This document shows positions 1-7,909 of a stretch of DNA of 64,000 nt, one piece after another. Both the position numbers and the translations under genes were made by a program. The first letter of the stretch is position 1, and each line of letters begins with the position of its first letter. Under the pieces are notes generated by a model. The model saw only the letters and a list, made by a program, of their open reading frames with translations. It had not been told where the DNA came from and did not search any database. This DNA is from Streptomyces shenzhenensis (GTDB lineage Bacteria; Actinomycetota; Actinomycetes; Streptomycetales; Streptomycetaceae): contig NZ_PENI01000041.1 of the NCBI RefSeq assembly GCF_003688995.1, positions 23,166-87,165 on the forward strand, written 5' to 3'.

Positions 1-188
1 CACCTCGCTGCCCTCGACCTTGCCACATAAGCAATTGGGCAAGGGGGTCCTAGAGATCTTCCACAACGGGCAGCGCAGGCACTCCGCACCTGGGCATGCT
101 CAGCCCTTGTCGAGTACCAACTCCGTGCAGCACCTGCAGGGTAAAACCCTCACTATCCGAAAAAATCAGGACACCTCGGCCTCAGAGG
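1..188. other. Left-edge non-coding stretch
   Basis: I see no convincing gene here. The only open frames are short, have no ribosome binding site and resemble no family I know. The stretch is the 3' flank of the patatin-like gene that ends at 189. Confidence 0.4.
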
Positions 189-1109
189 CTACATTCGGCG
201 CGCCGTGCGGTCGTGGTCGAGCCATTGATGGGTTGAGTCCGTGGCCGCCTTGATGAGCTGCGCAGTCTGCCGGAAATCGATGGGCAGCAGTTCCAGCGGG
301 CGTACCGGCGGCAGAACATGGAGCCGCACGCGGGCGCGGGCCTGCGCGATCGAGGCTGCCATGCGTTGCTCTTCCAGCAGGTTGTACGCGTGAATAGCCA
401 TCGCGAGTACGGTGGACGGTGGCGCGGCCAGGTGGCACGGGAACCCACGGGCCAGGACATACACCTCGTCTGCACCGAGCGCGATCGCACGGTCGAGTGT
501 GGTTCCGTTGGCTACGGCGCCATCGATGAGGTAGCGTCCCTGGATTTCCACCGGCGGGTAGAACCCCGGAACGGCGGTGCTGGCCATGAGGGCCGGTACC
601 ACCGGTCCGTGGGTGAGAAGGAACCCTCGCCCGTCGCATGCATCCGTGGCCAGGATCTTGAGGGGAACCGTAGCGTCCTCAATGCGCTTCAGTGGCAGGA
701 CGCGGTGAAGGAAACCCTCGAAATGACGGTTGCTGAAAACGTGATCGGCCCGGCCGGCTGCCGCCTGGCCGACCAGGAGCGGGTTGATGGGGAAAATGTA
801 GTTCAGTCCTCCCAGTGCCCGCAGAACGGCACGAAGAGGGCGGCTCGGGAAGCTGGAGAGCAGTCTCGGCAGCACTTCTGAGGGCTCCAGAGGATACACA
901 TCGTGTGCCCCGACCTGCAGCCACAACCGTGCGAGTGCGTCGACACCCTGCGTATCCGGCCGGGCTGCGTAGAAAGCCGCGTTCAGGGAACCCACCGAGG
1001 CGCCGACGACAAGATCGGGATGTATGCCGTGCGCGGTAAGAGCACGCAGCATCCCTACCTGTGCGGCGCCCAGGCTACCGCCCCCCGACAGAACAAATGC
1101 TGTCGTCAT
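189..1109 (-). CDS. Patatin-like phospholipase family protein
   Basis: Predicted serine lipid acyl hydrolase of the bacterial patatin family, 306 residues. The N-terminus carries the glycine-rich oxyanion loop GGGSLGA, followed by the nucleophile elbow GASVGSLNA (G-x-S-x-G, catalytic Ser). The catalytic Asp is in IDGAVANG near the middle, so the Ser-Asp dyad is complete. I chose the ATG at 1109 rather than the longer frame to 1211 because GAAGAGG sits about 8 bases upstream and the patatin domain begins at once. There is no signal peptide, so it is probably cytosolic or peripheral. About 125 bp upstream lies an inverted repeat matching the operator of the MarR gene at 3.8 kb, so it may be MarR-controlled. 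Substrate unknown. Confidence 0.88.
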   Translation of the reverse strand: MTTAFVLSGGGSLGAAQVGMLRALTAHGIHPDLVVGASVGSLNAAFYAARPDTQGVDALARLWLQVGAHDVYPLEPSEVLPRLLSSFPSRPLRAVLRALGGLNYIFPINPLLVGQAAAGRADHVFSNRHFEGFLHRVLPLKRIEDATVPLKILATDACDGRGFLLTHGPVVPALMASTAVPGFYPPVEIQGRYLIDGAVANGTTLDRAIALGADEVYVLARGFPCHLAAPPSTVLAMAIHAYNLLEEQRMAASIAQARARVRLHVLPPVRPLELLPIDFRQTAQLIKAATDSTHQWLDHDRTARRM

Positions 1110-1229
1110 CACGGAACCTCTTCGCGAATCCCGGAATTTCCTTCTGACGGTCCAGTGGCTCCCCGAACTGCTCGATTGGCTCGTGCACGAAGTGGTTGCC
1201 AGGAAAGTCACCCAATACGACTCTCACAT

Positions 1230-1245
1230 CATTGCCTAATGCAAG
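1230..1245. promoter_or_regulatory. MarR-type operator copy A (ATTGC-N3-ATGCAA)
   Basis: The inverted repeat ATTGCCTAATGCAA lies between the divergent patatin-like and SPW-repeat genes. The same ATTGC-N3-ATGCAA pattern recurs before the DUF2180 gene (2998-3011) and the marR gene (3817-3830). Three copies in 2.6 kb, each upstream of a gene, suggest one shared repressor. Confidence 0.6.
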
Positions 1246-1459
1246 AGTACGCTTGGAGAAGCGGGTCCGGAAGATGGCCGGAGCCGCACGAGGAAGGGGC
1301 CCGTGGAGTGGGCGCCCCCAGAGATCACCCCGAAGGCCGGAGTCGCCCTGCTGGCGCGCGCCCGGTCCCCTTGGTCATCGTGACGCGGCGGTCAGTGCCG
1401 GCACGTGACCGCTTGAGCCTATTCAGGGCGTTTCAGGGCACCGAGAGGAAGCGAGTCGA

Positions 1460-1912
1460 ATGTCTGACCTCTTTCACGGTCGGCCCAACATCGCCGGCCA
1501 CGCCGACGTGGCCGAGATGCGGGAACGGTATGCACGCGTGGCGGGCGGCCGTCAGGTCGTCGCCGTGGACGGGCTGATCCTGCTGGCCGGGCTATACACG
1601 GCCATCTCACCCTGGGTCGTGCACTTCCATGCACAGCCCGACGTCACCGTGAACAACTTGATCGTCGGCATCACCATGGCCGTGATCGGCCTGGGGCTGA
1701 CAATGGCGGGCGAGAAGTTGCTCCGGCCGAGCTGGACGGTCGCCGCCATGGGCGTCTGGTTGATCATCTCGCCGTGGGTGGTCACCGCCAGCCACAGCGC
1801 CTCTGCAGGGATCATCTGGAACAACTGCTGGATCGGTGGCGTCGCCCTCACCTTGGGGCTTGCTGCCATGGCCATGGCAAGGTCGGCCAGCCCCAGCACC
1901 GCCACGAAGTAG
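1460..1912 (+). CDS. SPW-repeat membrane protein
   Basis: Small integral membrane protein of 150 residues. It has four hydrophobic segments and two copies of the diagnostic ISPWVV motif (about residues 49-54 and 108-113), which define the SPW repeat family. After a polar N-terminus of about 35 residues come two repeat units of two helices each. The ATG at 1460 is preceded by GAGAGGAAG. The family is common in actinobacteria and has no known function. It is divergent from the patatin-like gene, and a MarR-type operator lies in the shared intergenic region. Confidence 0.88.
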   Translation: MSDLFHGRPNIAGHADVAEMRERYARVAGGRQVVAVDGLILLAGLYTAISPWVVHFHAQPDVTVNNLIVGITMAVIGLGLTMAGEKLLRPSWTVAAMGVWLIISPWVVTASHSASAGIIWNNCWIGGVALTLGLAAMAMARSASPSTATK

Positions 1913-1991
1913 TGCCCCCTTGGCGCGGCGCAGGTTGCGTCACCTTGGCCTGGCCGCGCCTCTGGTACGGGAACGCCCTCGTGAGGGTCCC

Positions 1992-2305
1992 AGGAGCCTC
2001 TCCCAGCACGACCAGCGGGTCCTCGCCGACATCGAGCAGCAACTCACCGAGGACGACCCCTACCTGACGCGGATGCCCAGTTCCTTCGGCAAGGCCCCCT
2101 GCGCATCCTCCTCCGGCACTGCCGCGAGGCCCTTTGGGTCAACGCGGCGTTCCTGTCGCTTGCCGCAATACTGCTCGTCGTGGCCATCACCCTTCGCGGT
2201 CCGGCCCTCTTCATCACGGCGATGGCCATGGCCTGCGTCTCGGCACTGCCGAAACTGACCAGATCCCTCCCGTACTCTCGCCACGGCGGCCGCACGAACC
2301 GCTGA
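1992..2305 (+). pseudogene. DUF3040 membrane protein, frameshifted
   Basis: The first part reads SLSQHDQRVLADIEQQL, the typical N-terminus of DUF3040 proteins. The frame is then lost near 2090, and a second frame continues with about 65 residues forming two hydrophobic helices up to a TGA at 2303-2305. The expected start codon position reads AGG (1992-1994) rather than ATG. With no start and a shifted frame the gene looks dead. Neighbouring genes are intact. Confidence 0.65.
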
Positions 2306-2577
2306 CCGTAGCGCCCCCGGGCACTGGCCATGTGATCAGCCACCGCACGAGTCGCCGGGGCTCGCATTCCGGAGCAGCAAGCCGTGCCACCTCAGCGGTC
2401 CGGCGGATCAGCCGTCGGCACGCTGCCCCTGCTCAGTCATCGCCGGATCGCGCCGCATGGGCGGCGAGCGCAGAGGACAGGTCATGGTGGACGAGGATGT
2501 CTGCACAGTCCCCGTCGGACAAACGTGCCTGTCATGTCCGCAGCGGCCACCACCGGTCGTGCGTTTCTTCTTGTAGC

Positions 2578-2697
2578 GTGGTCGTGGTAGCCAAGAGGCG
2601 CAGTTCTGACCCTGAGCTCCGGGCGGGACGGGTGCGAATCGTGAAGGAGACCGGCAAGCCGGTCGCTGAGATGGCGCGGGACTTCACTGGTTCGGGG
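2578..2697 (+). pseudogene. IS3-family OrfA transposase N-terminal fragment
   Basis: About 35 residues match the start of IS3-type OrfA helix-turn-helix proteins, including DPELRAGRVRIVKETGKPVA, and then diverge. No OrfB or terminal repeat was found, so this is a scar of an old insertion. The base composition matches the neighbours. Confidence 0.55.
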
Positions 2698-2725
2698 GCG
2701 GAGCCCGGGCATGGCTCCTGCCGGT

Positions 2726-2926
2726 TCAACTCGCCTCTGCCTTGTGGCAGGCCAGGCAGGTGATGTGCCGCAAGGGTTCGCCGTGTGTCGCACGGCCGCT
2801 TCCGTTGACGTCCTGGACCAGAATGCGGCTCTGGTACGCGTGTTCGCGACAGACTGCCGCCCCGCAGCGGACGCACACGGCCACTGCCGGCGTTGCGATG
2901 ATGTCAGGGCAGTCGTAGCAGTTCAT
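2726..2926 (-). CDS. DUF2180 family zinc-ribbon-like protein
   Basis: Small 66-residue protein beginning MNCYDCPDI, with paired cysteines (CYDC, CVRCGAAVC, CLAC) and histidines typical of DUF2180, a probable metal-binding family of actinobacteria. The ATG at 2926 follows a strong GAGAGGAGAGGG site, which rules out the longer frame to 3052. The second MarR-type operator lies 73 bp upstream (2998-3011). Function unknown. Confidence 0.8.
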   Translation of the reverse strand: MNCYDCPDIIATPAVAVCVRCGAAVCREHAYQSRILVQDVNGSGRATHGEPLRHITCLACHKAEAS

Positions 2927-2997
2927 CCCTCTCCTCTCGCTGTGCCAGGGCCAGGCATCAAGGCCAGCCCGCCCGCACTTCCATGCTCCCGCCGAAT

Positions 2998-3011
2998 ATT
3001 GCAGAATGCAA
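2998..3011. promoter_or_regulatory. MarR-type operator copy B
   Basis: The sequence ATTGCAGAATGCAA matches ATTGC-N3-ATGCAA, 73 bp upstream of the DUF2180 start. It shares the inner ATGCAA half with copies A and C. Confidence 0.6.
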
Positions 3012-3140
3012 GAAATTGTGGGCATCTGTGCGCACTGGCAACCGTGGCCCACGATCGCCGGACGGGGAGAGTGAGGCAGAAGGGAATGGGGAGCCAGCCG
3101 GCAGGCGGCCTTCAGGTGCTGCGCGCCAAGCAGGCCAGAG

Positions 3141-3794
3141 TCAGGTCGTCCTGTCTCTTGGTCGACGACGTCCTCCTTGTGGGGCGTCCGGAGGGGCCGG
3201 GTTGAGCGGGTCGTCGATGAGGCCGGCGATACGACGCACCTCGTCGAAGGGGTCCATGGCCATCTCGTCCGCCGCCTCGGCGAGCGCCTTTAGTGCGGGA
3301 ACGAGCGCGGCGCGGGTTTCGGCGGGCAGTTGCTGCACGAGGGCGCGGATCTCGGTGCGCCGGTCCGCAAGGACGCGCTCGACGAGGTCCCGTCCGGTGG
3401 GCGTGAGGCGGAGGATGACTTCGCGCCGGTTGTCTGGGTTGGTCTTGCGGTCGATGAGGCCGACGGATTCCAGGCGTTCGACCATGCGCAAGGCCGTCGA
3501 GGGGTTGACGCCCAGCGTCGCGGCCATGGCGGCGAGCTTGACGGGCCCGCACGTGTCGAGCACCACCAGGGCCCGCAACTGGGGCAATGTGAGGGAGTCG
3601 TCGGTGGACGCAAGCGCGCGGGCCGAGATCGCGACGAGCACTCTGGATGCCGCCATGACCGCCAGGGTGACCTCTTCGGCCTCCCGGTCGAGTTCCGTGC
3701 GAGAGGACGGTGTGCCGGAGGGGTTGAGTCGGGACTCTTGCGGCGTCATCGCGTTATTTGCACCCCTCCGTTCGGCAGTCTCGCGGTCTGGCAT
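3141..3794 (-). CDS. MarR family transcriptional regulator
   Basis: Winged-helix repressor of about 217 residues with an unusually long N-terminal arm (about 40 residues). The MarR core runs from about residue 45 to 170: a helix rich in Ala/Val, the recognition region MAATLGVNPSTALRMVERLE, and the wing containing NPDNRREVILRLTPTGRDLV. The C-terminal dimerisation helix is followed by an Arg/Pro-rich tail. An alternative start at 3749 (202 residues) is possible. The longer open frame extending to 5156 is an artefact of GC content. A strong inverted repeat, CATTGCACGATGCAATG, lies 22 bp upstream, so autoregulation is likely. Copies of the same repeat upstream of the patatin-like and DUF2180 genes suggest a small local regulon. 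Ligand unknown. Confidence 0.88.
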   Translation of the reverse strand: MPDRETAERRGANNAMTPQESRLNPSGTPSSRTELDREAEEVTLAVMAASRVLVAISARALASTDDSLTLPQLRALVVLDTCGPVKLAAMAATLGVNPSTALRMVERLESVGLIDRKTNPDNRREVILRLTPTGRDLVERVLADRRTEIRALVQQLPAETRAALVPALKALAEAADEMAMDPFDEVRRIAGLIDDPLNPAPPDAPQGGRRRPRDRTT

Positions 3795-3815
3795 GACATT
3801 CTCACCCCCTACAAT

Positions 3816-3840
3816 CATTGCACGATGCAATGTTGCAATG
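3816..3840. promoter_or_regulatory. MarR autoregulatory operator (copy C)
   Basis: A perfect 7-bp inverted repeat with a 3-bp centre (CATTGCA-CGA-TGCAATG, 3816-3832) is followed at once by a further half-site TTGCAATG (3833-3840). It lies directly in front of the marR start at 3794, where a bound repressor would block transcription. Confidence 0.65.
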
Positions 3841-3939
3841 TGTCCACAGGCACGGAACCAAGCGCGACGCTCCGGCGACGAGGCGTGACGACGTAGAAGC
3901 CGAGCCAATACATGAAGCCTATTCGTTCGTGTGCCTGCG

Positions 3940-4288
3940 TCGTACCGTCCGTCACAGTGGTGAGGCGGATCTCCATCGTGCCGTCGCTGCTGGTGGCCAC
4001 GGTCGTCGTCATGCCGGGCCGCCGGGTGGCCAGGGCCTCGCCGAGCAGCCGCAGGAACAGGCCGAAGGCCGCCAGGTCGAGCTCGCCGAGCGCGGACAAC
4101 CGGGTGGTGCCGTCCGTGGCCAGCCGGGCGTGGGCCGCCGTGATCTACTCGGCCTGACGCGCGGCGATCTCGGCCAGCCGCCGCCGCTGTTCGGAGCGGT
4201 CCTGCACCTTGCGCGCCTTGCCGCGCCGCTCGTAGCTGCCGGTGCGACGCAGCTGCGGGCTGATCCGCAGTGGCTCGGCCTCGGCCCA
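3940..4288 (-). pseudogene. DUF2397 (Wadjet JetA-like) C-terminal fragment with in-frame stop
   Basis: Both parts read in one frame: EPLRISPQLRRTGSYERRG and onward, then an in-frame TAG at 4145-4147, then a segment with LSALGELDLAAFGLFLRLLG and ATSSDGTMEIRLT. These resemble the C-terminal part of DUF2397/TIGR02677 proteins, the JetA component of type II Wadjet anti-plasmid systems. The 5' part of the gene is missing; an IS110 scar abuts it. No DUF2398, SMC-like or DUF2399 partner is present, so the system is gone. The family assignment is from memory of conserved motifs. Confidence 0.5.
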
Positions 4289-4329
4289 CGGGGTGGCCGC
4301 GGGCTCCGGGCGGGCGGCCCGCCCGGCGA

Positions 4330-4432
4330 GGGTGTCCACGGCCCAGGTCACCTGGTCGGCGAGGCCGAGAGCCTGGCCCATCACGGCCAGCCGTTCGGAC
4401 TCGTCGTTGGCCACCCGCCGGGACAGCAGGTG
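4330..4432 (-). pseudogene. IS110-family transposase fragment
   Basis: About 35 residues (LLSRRVANDESERL through QVTWAVD) correspond to part of the N-terminal DEDD domain of the IS110-type transposase found at 24.7 kb, whose equivalent reads LLSRRVANDETELL. Nothing else of the element remains. The scar lies exactly between the DUF2397 fragment and the TraG fragment, so it probably marks a deletion junction. Confidence 0.6.
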
Positions 4433-4439
4433 CTGTCCA

Positions 4440-4661
4440 GAACGGATCTTGCCCCCCGACGCCATCCGCGCCCTGCCCAAGGGCACCGCCCTGGTCTTCG
4501 CCACCGGCATGCGCGCCGCCATGCTCGACCTGCGCCCCTGGTACGCCGAGCCCGGCGCCGGCGAACTGGCCGCCGCCTCCGCCCGCGCTTCGAAGGCCAT
4601 CACCCAACGCGCCGTCACCAAGCACGCCCTGGCCCATTCCGACAACGGCCTGGCCCCATGA
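4440..4661 (+). pseudogene. TraG/VirD4-like conjugation ATPase, C-terminal stub
   Basis: Only the last 70 or so codons remain, including DAIRALPKGTALVFATGMRA and LDLRPWYAEPGA. This is the usual tail of actinobacterial conjugative coupling ATPases of the TraG/TraD class. The ATPase domain is missing at the IS110 scar. The stop codon overlaps the start of the following XF1762-like gene (ATGA), as in intact conjugative elements, so the two were an operon. Confidence 0.55.
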
Positions 4662-5117
4662 CCGGATCCCGGCTGCACCCGGTGGCGGTCCGCTCCCACC
4701 TGGCCAGCGAGTTCGTCCCCACCTGGCACCGCCACCACGCGCCCCCGGCCGGACAGATCTTCGCCGTCGGAGCCGCCGATGAGACCGGCACCCTGCGTGC
4801 CGTGGCGATCGTCGGCCGACCTGTCCCCCCACCACCTCGATGACGGCACCACCCTCGAAGTCACCCGCACCACCACCGACGCCGCACACAAAACCAACTC
4901 GCCGCTCTACGAGGCGGCGTGGCGGGCGGCGAAAGCCCTCGGTTACCTGCGGCTGATCGCCTACACGCAGGACGGCGAGAGCGGCGCGTCCCTGCGCGGC
5001 GCCGGATGGCGCGTCATCGCCAGCCACCCGCCCCGGACCGGATGGCTCACCGCCTCCCGCCGCCGAGCCGACCACGGCAGCGACCGCATCTCCCGGCTCC
5101 TGTGGGAAGCCCCCTGA
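4658..5117 (+). pseudogene. XF1762-like protein, single-base frameshift
   Basis: The first frame gives about 57 residues with SEFVPTWHRHHAPPAGQIFA and ends VGRPV. Removing one C from the run of six at 4825-4830 joins it to a frame that continues through DDGTTLEVTRTTTDA, EAAWRAAKALGYLRLIAYTQ and GWRVIAS to TGA at 5115-5117. The joined product of about 152 residues resembles the XF1762 family common in phages and actinobacterial mobile elements, perhaps GNAT-related. A homopolymer indel may be a real mutation or a sequencing error, and the rest of the frame looks conserved. Confidence 0.6.
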
Positions 5118-5121
5118 CCCT

Positions 5122-5772
5122 GTGCAAGCCCGCCTCGGCTTCACACCCCAAACCACCGCCTACCCCCTGGGAGTTGTCCTGCAGACCGTCGACTTGACCG
5201 AGCACACCCGTCTCCTCGGCGAGGTGGCGCCCGCGCTGAAGGACCTCTGCGCGCAGGTGCAACGGGTATGGGAAGGCGAGATCGCCAAACCGGTCCGGGA
5301 GATCGCACCCATCAGCCTGTGGGTGCAGGAGCTGGCGATGCAGTGCACACGGCAGTTCCACGACCTGTCGGTCAGCCAGTACGCCGCGATGAAAGGTGGC
5401 GCGGAGAACCTGGCACACCTCGCCGGTGCCTGCTCCCAGATCTCACTCGCCGCCACATTGTGCAACCTGGCCATCCAGGACCGCACCGAGATCCTGCTGT
5501 ACGAGGACGCCGACCCCACCCCCGCAGCCAGCCGGAACCGACTCCAACAGGCCGGTGACGAGATGCAGCGCGCGGCCACCACATACCGATCCGTCGCACA
5601 GCAACTTTCCCGCCGCCTGGCATCGGCCGCGGCTCGCAACGAGGACCAGCAGCTCATCGCCCACGCCCTGGCAGACGGCCCGAAGAAGGCACCCACTACC
5701 ACCCCGCTCGCGCCGGCCGCCACAACATCACCGGCCCCGGCGGGCAAGCCGTCCACGCACACAACACGTTGA
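5122..5772 (+). CDS. Hypothetical protein of mobile element (216 aa)
   Basis: I do not recognise this protein. It is largely alpha-helical with amphipathic stretches (residues 25-175), has no signal peptide or membrane segment, and ends in an Ala/Pro/Thr-rich tail of about 30 residues. The start is a GTG at 5122, 4 bp after the stop of the XF1762-like gene, which suggests translational coupling. It is first in a run of same-strand accessory genes that leads to a DNA methyltransferase. The codon use is strongly C-ending, as in the genes that follow. Confidence 0.6.
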   Translation: MQARLGFTPQTTAYPLGVVLQTVDLTEHTRLLGEVAPALKDLCAQVQRVWEGEIAKPVREIAPISLWVQELAMQCTRQFHDLSVSQYAAMKGGAENLAHLAGACSQISLAATLCNLAIQDRTEILLYEDADPTPAASRNRLQQAGDEMQRAATTYRSVAQQLSRRLASAAARNEDQQLIAHALADGPKKAPTTTPLAPAATTSPAPAGKPSTHTTR

Positions 5773-5836
5773 CCGCCCCGCCGAACCCGGCGAAGACCCA
5801 GTCCGCCTCGCAGCTCATCCCCCGCTCGGAGATCCC

Positions 5837-6487
5837 ATGTCCTTCGTGGACGTGCCGGACGTGTTCATCGGCGCCACCGAGGACGCCCACACGTTCGTCG
5901 TTCTCAACCGCCCCGTCCCCGACGCCAACCGCCTACTGACCGACGCCGGGTTCACCACCCACAAGGTGAACGGCCGGACGATCTACCTGCTGCCACCCAC
6001 CACGGCCGAGGAAGCCAACGAGCAAGCCGGAACCGCGATGTACGGGCTCCTGGCCCACACACACGACCTGGTCGACCTGTCCTCGACGACCCAGTGCAGC
6101 CCCCACGCCACCGAGCCCGAACCCGACGTTCGCTTCACCCTCACCGACACCACCCTCACCGCGACCGCCATCACAGCAGAAGCCCGCTCCCTCCTGGAGC
6201 AACACGGTCTCACCCCTTCCGGCCACGGCACTTCGTACCAGCCGGCCACGCCACTGAACACAGCCGATCTGCTGTACGCGGTCGTCCGGGCCGAAGCCCA
6301 CGCCCATGCCCTGGGGATCACCGTCCGCGTCGAACTGGGCATCCCCACACCCGACGCGATCCCCGTCCCGAGCGACCCGGCCACAGGGCCGGCACAGCGC
6401 CGTACCCGCTGCCCGGACACCACCCCGGTGCCACGGTCGCCCGCATCCGCCTCTGCTACCGCCCCAGGAACCGAACGCCGGCACTGA
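5837..6487 (+). CDS. Hypothetical protein of mobile element (216 aa)
   Basis: Unrecognised. It starts MSFVDVPDVFIGATED after a GGAG site 6 bp upstream. The first 120 residues look globular (mixed alpha/beta), with the segment FVVLNRPVPDANRLLTDAGF near the N-terminus. A second block (residues 95-165) looks like a small repeat of the same type, for example ITAEARSLLEQHGLTPSG. The tail is Pro/Thr/Arg-rich. It is 64 bp from the preceding gene and 35 bp from the next, so it is probably in the same operon. Confidence 0.6.
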   Translation: MSFVDVPDVFIGATEDAHTFVVLNRPVPDANRLLTDAGFTTHKVNGRTIYLLPPTTAEEANEQAGTAMYGLLAHTHDLVDLSSTTQCSPHATEPEPDVRFTLTDTTLTATAITAEARSLLEQHGLTPSGHGTSYQPATPLNTADLLYAVVRAEAHAHALGITVRVELGIPTPDAIPVPSDPATGPAQRRTRCPDTTPVPRSPASASATAPGTERRH

Positions 6488-6522
6488 CCTGTTTGCCGTT
6501 CATCCCGTCCAGGCAAGCGTCC

Positions 6523-7086
6523 TTGACCTACCGACTCCTTCCGCCCACCCAGGAGCCCGTTCTGCACGCCTACGAGCCAGCCGATCTCGACGACATGACG
6601 GTCACCGAGGGGCTCGACGCCGTCCTCACCGACCTGCTCGACCACCCGATCACCACCGCCTCTAACCGCGTGTTCACCGTGATGCGGCACATCGACCTCC
6701 TGTGCCACCTCACCACCCGCGCCACGGGCGAAGCCCACTTCGGCCTGGTCTACGACCACGCCGATGCCGCAGCCCAGGCTGCGGTCGAGCCGCTCAGCCG
6801 AGCAACCGCGCATCTCGGCCGCGCGGCGGCCCACTACACCCTGACGTTGGCCCCCGCCCTTGCCCTACTCAAGGCAAACACGCAGAGCACGCTCCAGCAG
6901 CAACTGGGCGCAATCCATGTCCAGTCCCAGCTGAGCGTGCACTTCCACGACGCTCTCCGCGCCCTGACCGAACCCCACCAGCCGAGCGAACACACCATGC
7001 CCGTGCCGCCCCCCCCAGTCAGCAGGCCAGCCGCCACCGCTGACCCCGGCCGCCTCCACGACCTGCCGCATGACGACACCACCTGA
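6523..7086 (+). CDS. Hypothetical protein of mobile element (187 aa)
   Basis: Unrecognised helical protein containing a long predicted helix bundle (residues 25-150). The C-terminus is Pro-rich and low-complexity. The start is uncertain: a TTG at 6523 gives LTYRLLPPTQEP and onward, while an ATG at 6595 would remove 24 residues. The stop overlaps the next gene by 17 bp. The layout (helical core, Pro/Thr-rich tail) resembles the 5122 and 7070 products, so they may be a family of structural or conjugation-associated proteins. Confidence 0.5.
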   Translation: MTYRLLPPTQEPVLHAYEPADLDDMTVTEGLDAVLTDLLDHPITTASNRVFTVMRHIDLLCHLTTRATGEAHFGLVYDHADAAAQAAVEPLSRATAHLGRAAAHYTLTLAPALALLKANTQSTLQQQLGAIHVQSQLSVHFHDALRALTEPHQPSEHTMPVPPPPVSRPAATADPGRLHDLPHDDTT

Positions 7087-7909
7087 CCCTGAACACACAC
7101 CCCTGTTCAACGTGGACGCGCCCGTGCCACTGACGCCCGTGGAGCGGCTGCTGGCGCTCGCTGACCTCTACACCCAGCAGAACGACAGGATCGACCTCCT
7201 GTTCTCCGGTCAAGCCCACGCCGCCCCCGATGCCTACGTGGCCTCCGCCCACCGTCTGGAACGCGAGGCCCTCGCCTGCATCAAGGGCGTCCGGCAGCAG
7301 CGTCTGCCTGCCAGCGAACCAGTGTCCAGCGCTGTCGTGCGGCTGAAGCAGACCGTCTACCTCACCAGCGGGGCCACGCGCTATCTCACCGCCGCCCAGC
7401 ACACCCTGCCCCCACAGGATGCGGACCACGCACGCCCCGATCCCCACCGCGGCTTCGGACAGTACGTACAGCTGGCCCGTGAACTCACCGCCCTCGCCCC
7501 CCTGACCATCGTCTCCTCCACCACCCACATAGCCGCCAGGCTGCACAACAGAGCCCGCAACACCAGCACTGTCACCGGCATTGACGCAGCCCAGCACAAC
7601 GCCCTGCTCGAAGTCGCCCGCGGCCACATCACCGTCACCGAGCAGCACGGGCACCGCGTCCACAGCCACACCACGACGGTGGCCGTCGAGGTGCTGCGCC
7701 ACCTGGAGGCGCAGCACCTGGTGACCCGCCAGCCCGCGTCCGCACCCCCGCTCTTCCCCGGCGGACCGCCTCGCGACCGCGCACGCCTGACCGCCCTCGG
7801 AATCTCCACTCTCAGCGCGGTCATCGATGCCCCTCCGCACATCAGCCTGTCCGCGACACGCCCCGTTTCCGCCCCCGTTGCGGCCAACGCCGCCCGAGCA
7901 CACCGCTGA
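7070..7909 (+). CDS. Hypothetical protein of mobile element (279 aa)
   Basis: Unrecognised. It is mostly helical, with no membrane segment and no signal peptide, and about 20 His residues spread through it, including DADHARPDPHRGFG and TEQHGHRVHSHTTTVAVEVL. The ATG at 7070 overlaps the previous gene by 17 bp, so it is translationally coupled. It is followed by the PAPS-reductase-like gene. The His clusters could bind metal, but no known metal-site motif is evident. Confidence 0.6.
   Translation: MTTPPDPEHTPLFNVDAPVPLTPVERLLALADLYTQQNDRIDLLFSGQAHAAPDAYVASAHRLEREALACIKGVRQQRLPASEPVSSAVVRLKQTVYLTSGATRYLTAAQHTLPPQDADHARPDPHRGFGQYVQLARELTALAPLTIVSSTTHIAARLHNRARNTSTVTGIDAAQHNALLEVARGHITVTEQHGHRVHSHTTTVAVEVLRHLEAQHLVTRQPASAPPLFPGGPPRDRARLTALGISTLSAVIDAPPHISLSATRPVSAPVAANAARAHR

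Noticed and set aside
3141..5156. A single 671-codon minus-strand frame including marR
   Set aside because: Only the last 217 codons resemble a protein family. A ribosome site and operator sit in the middle, so the rest is spurious.
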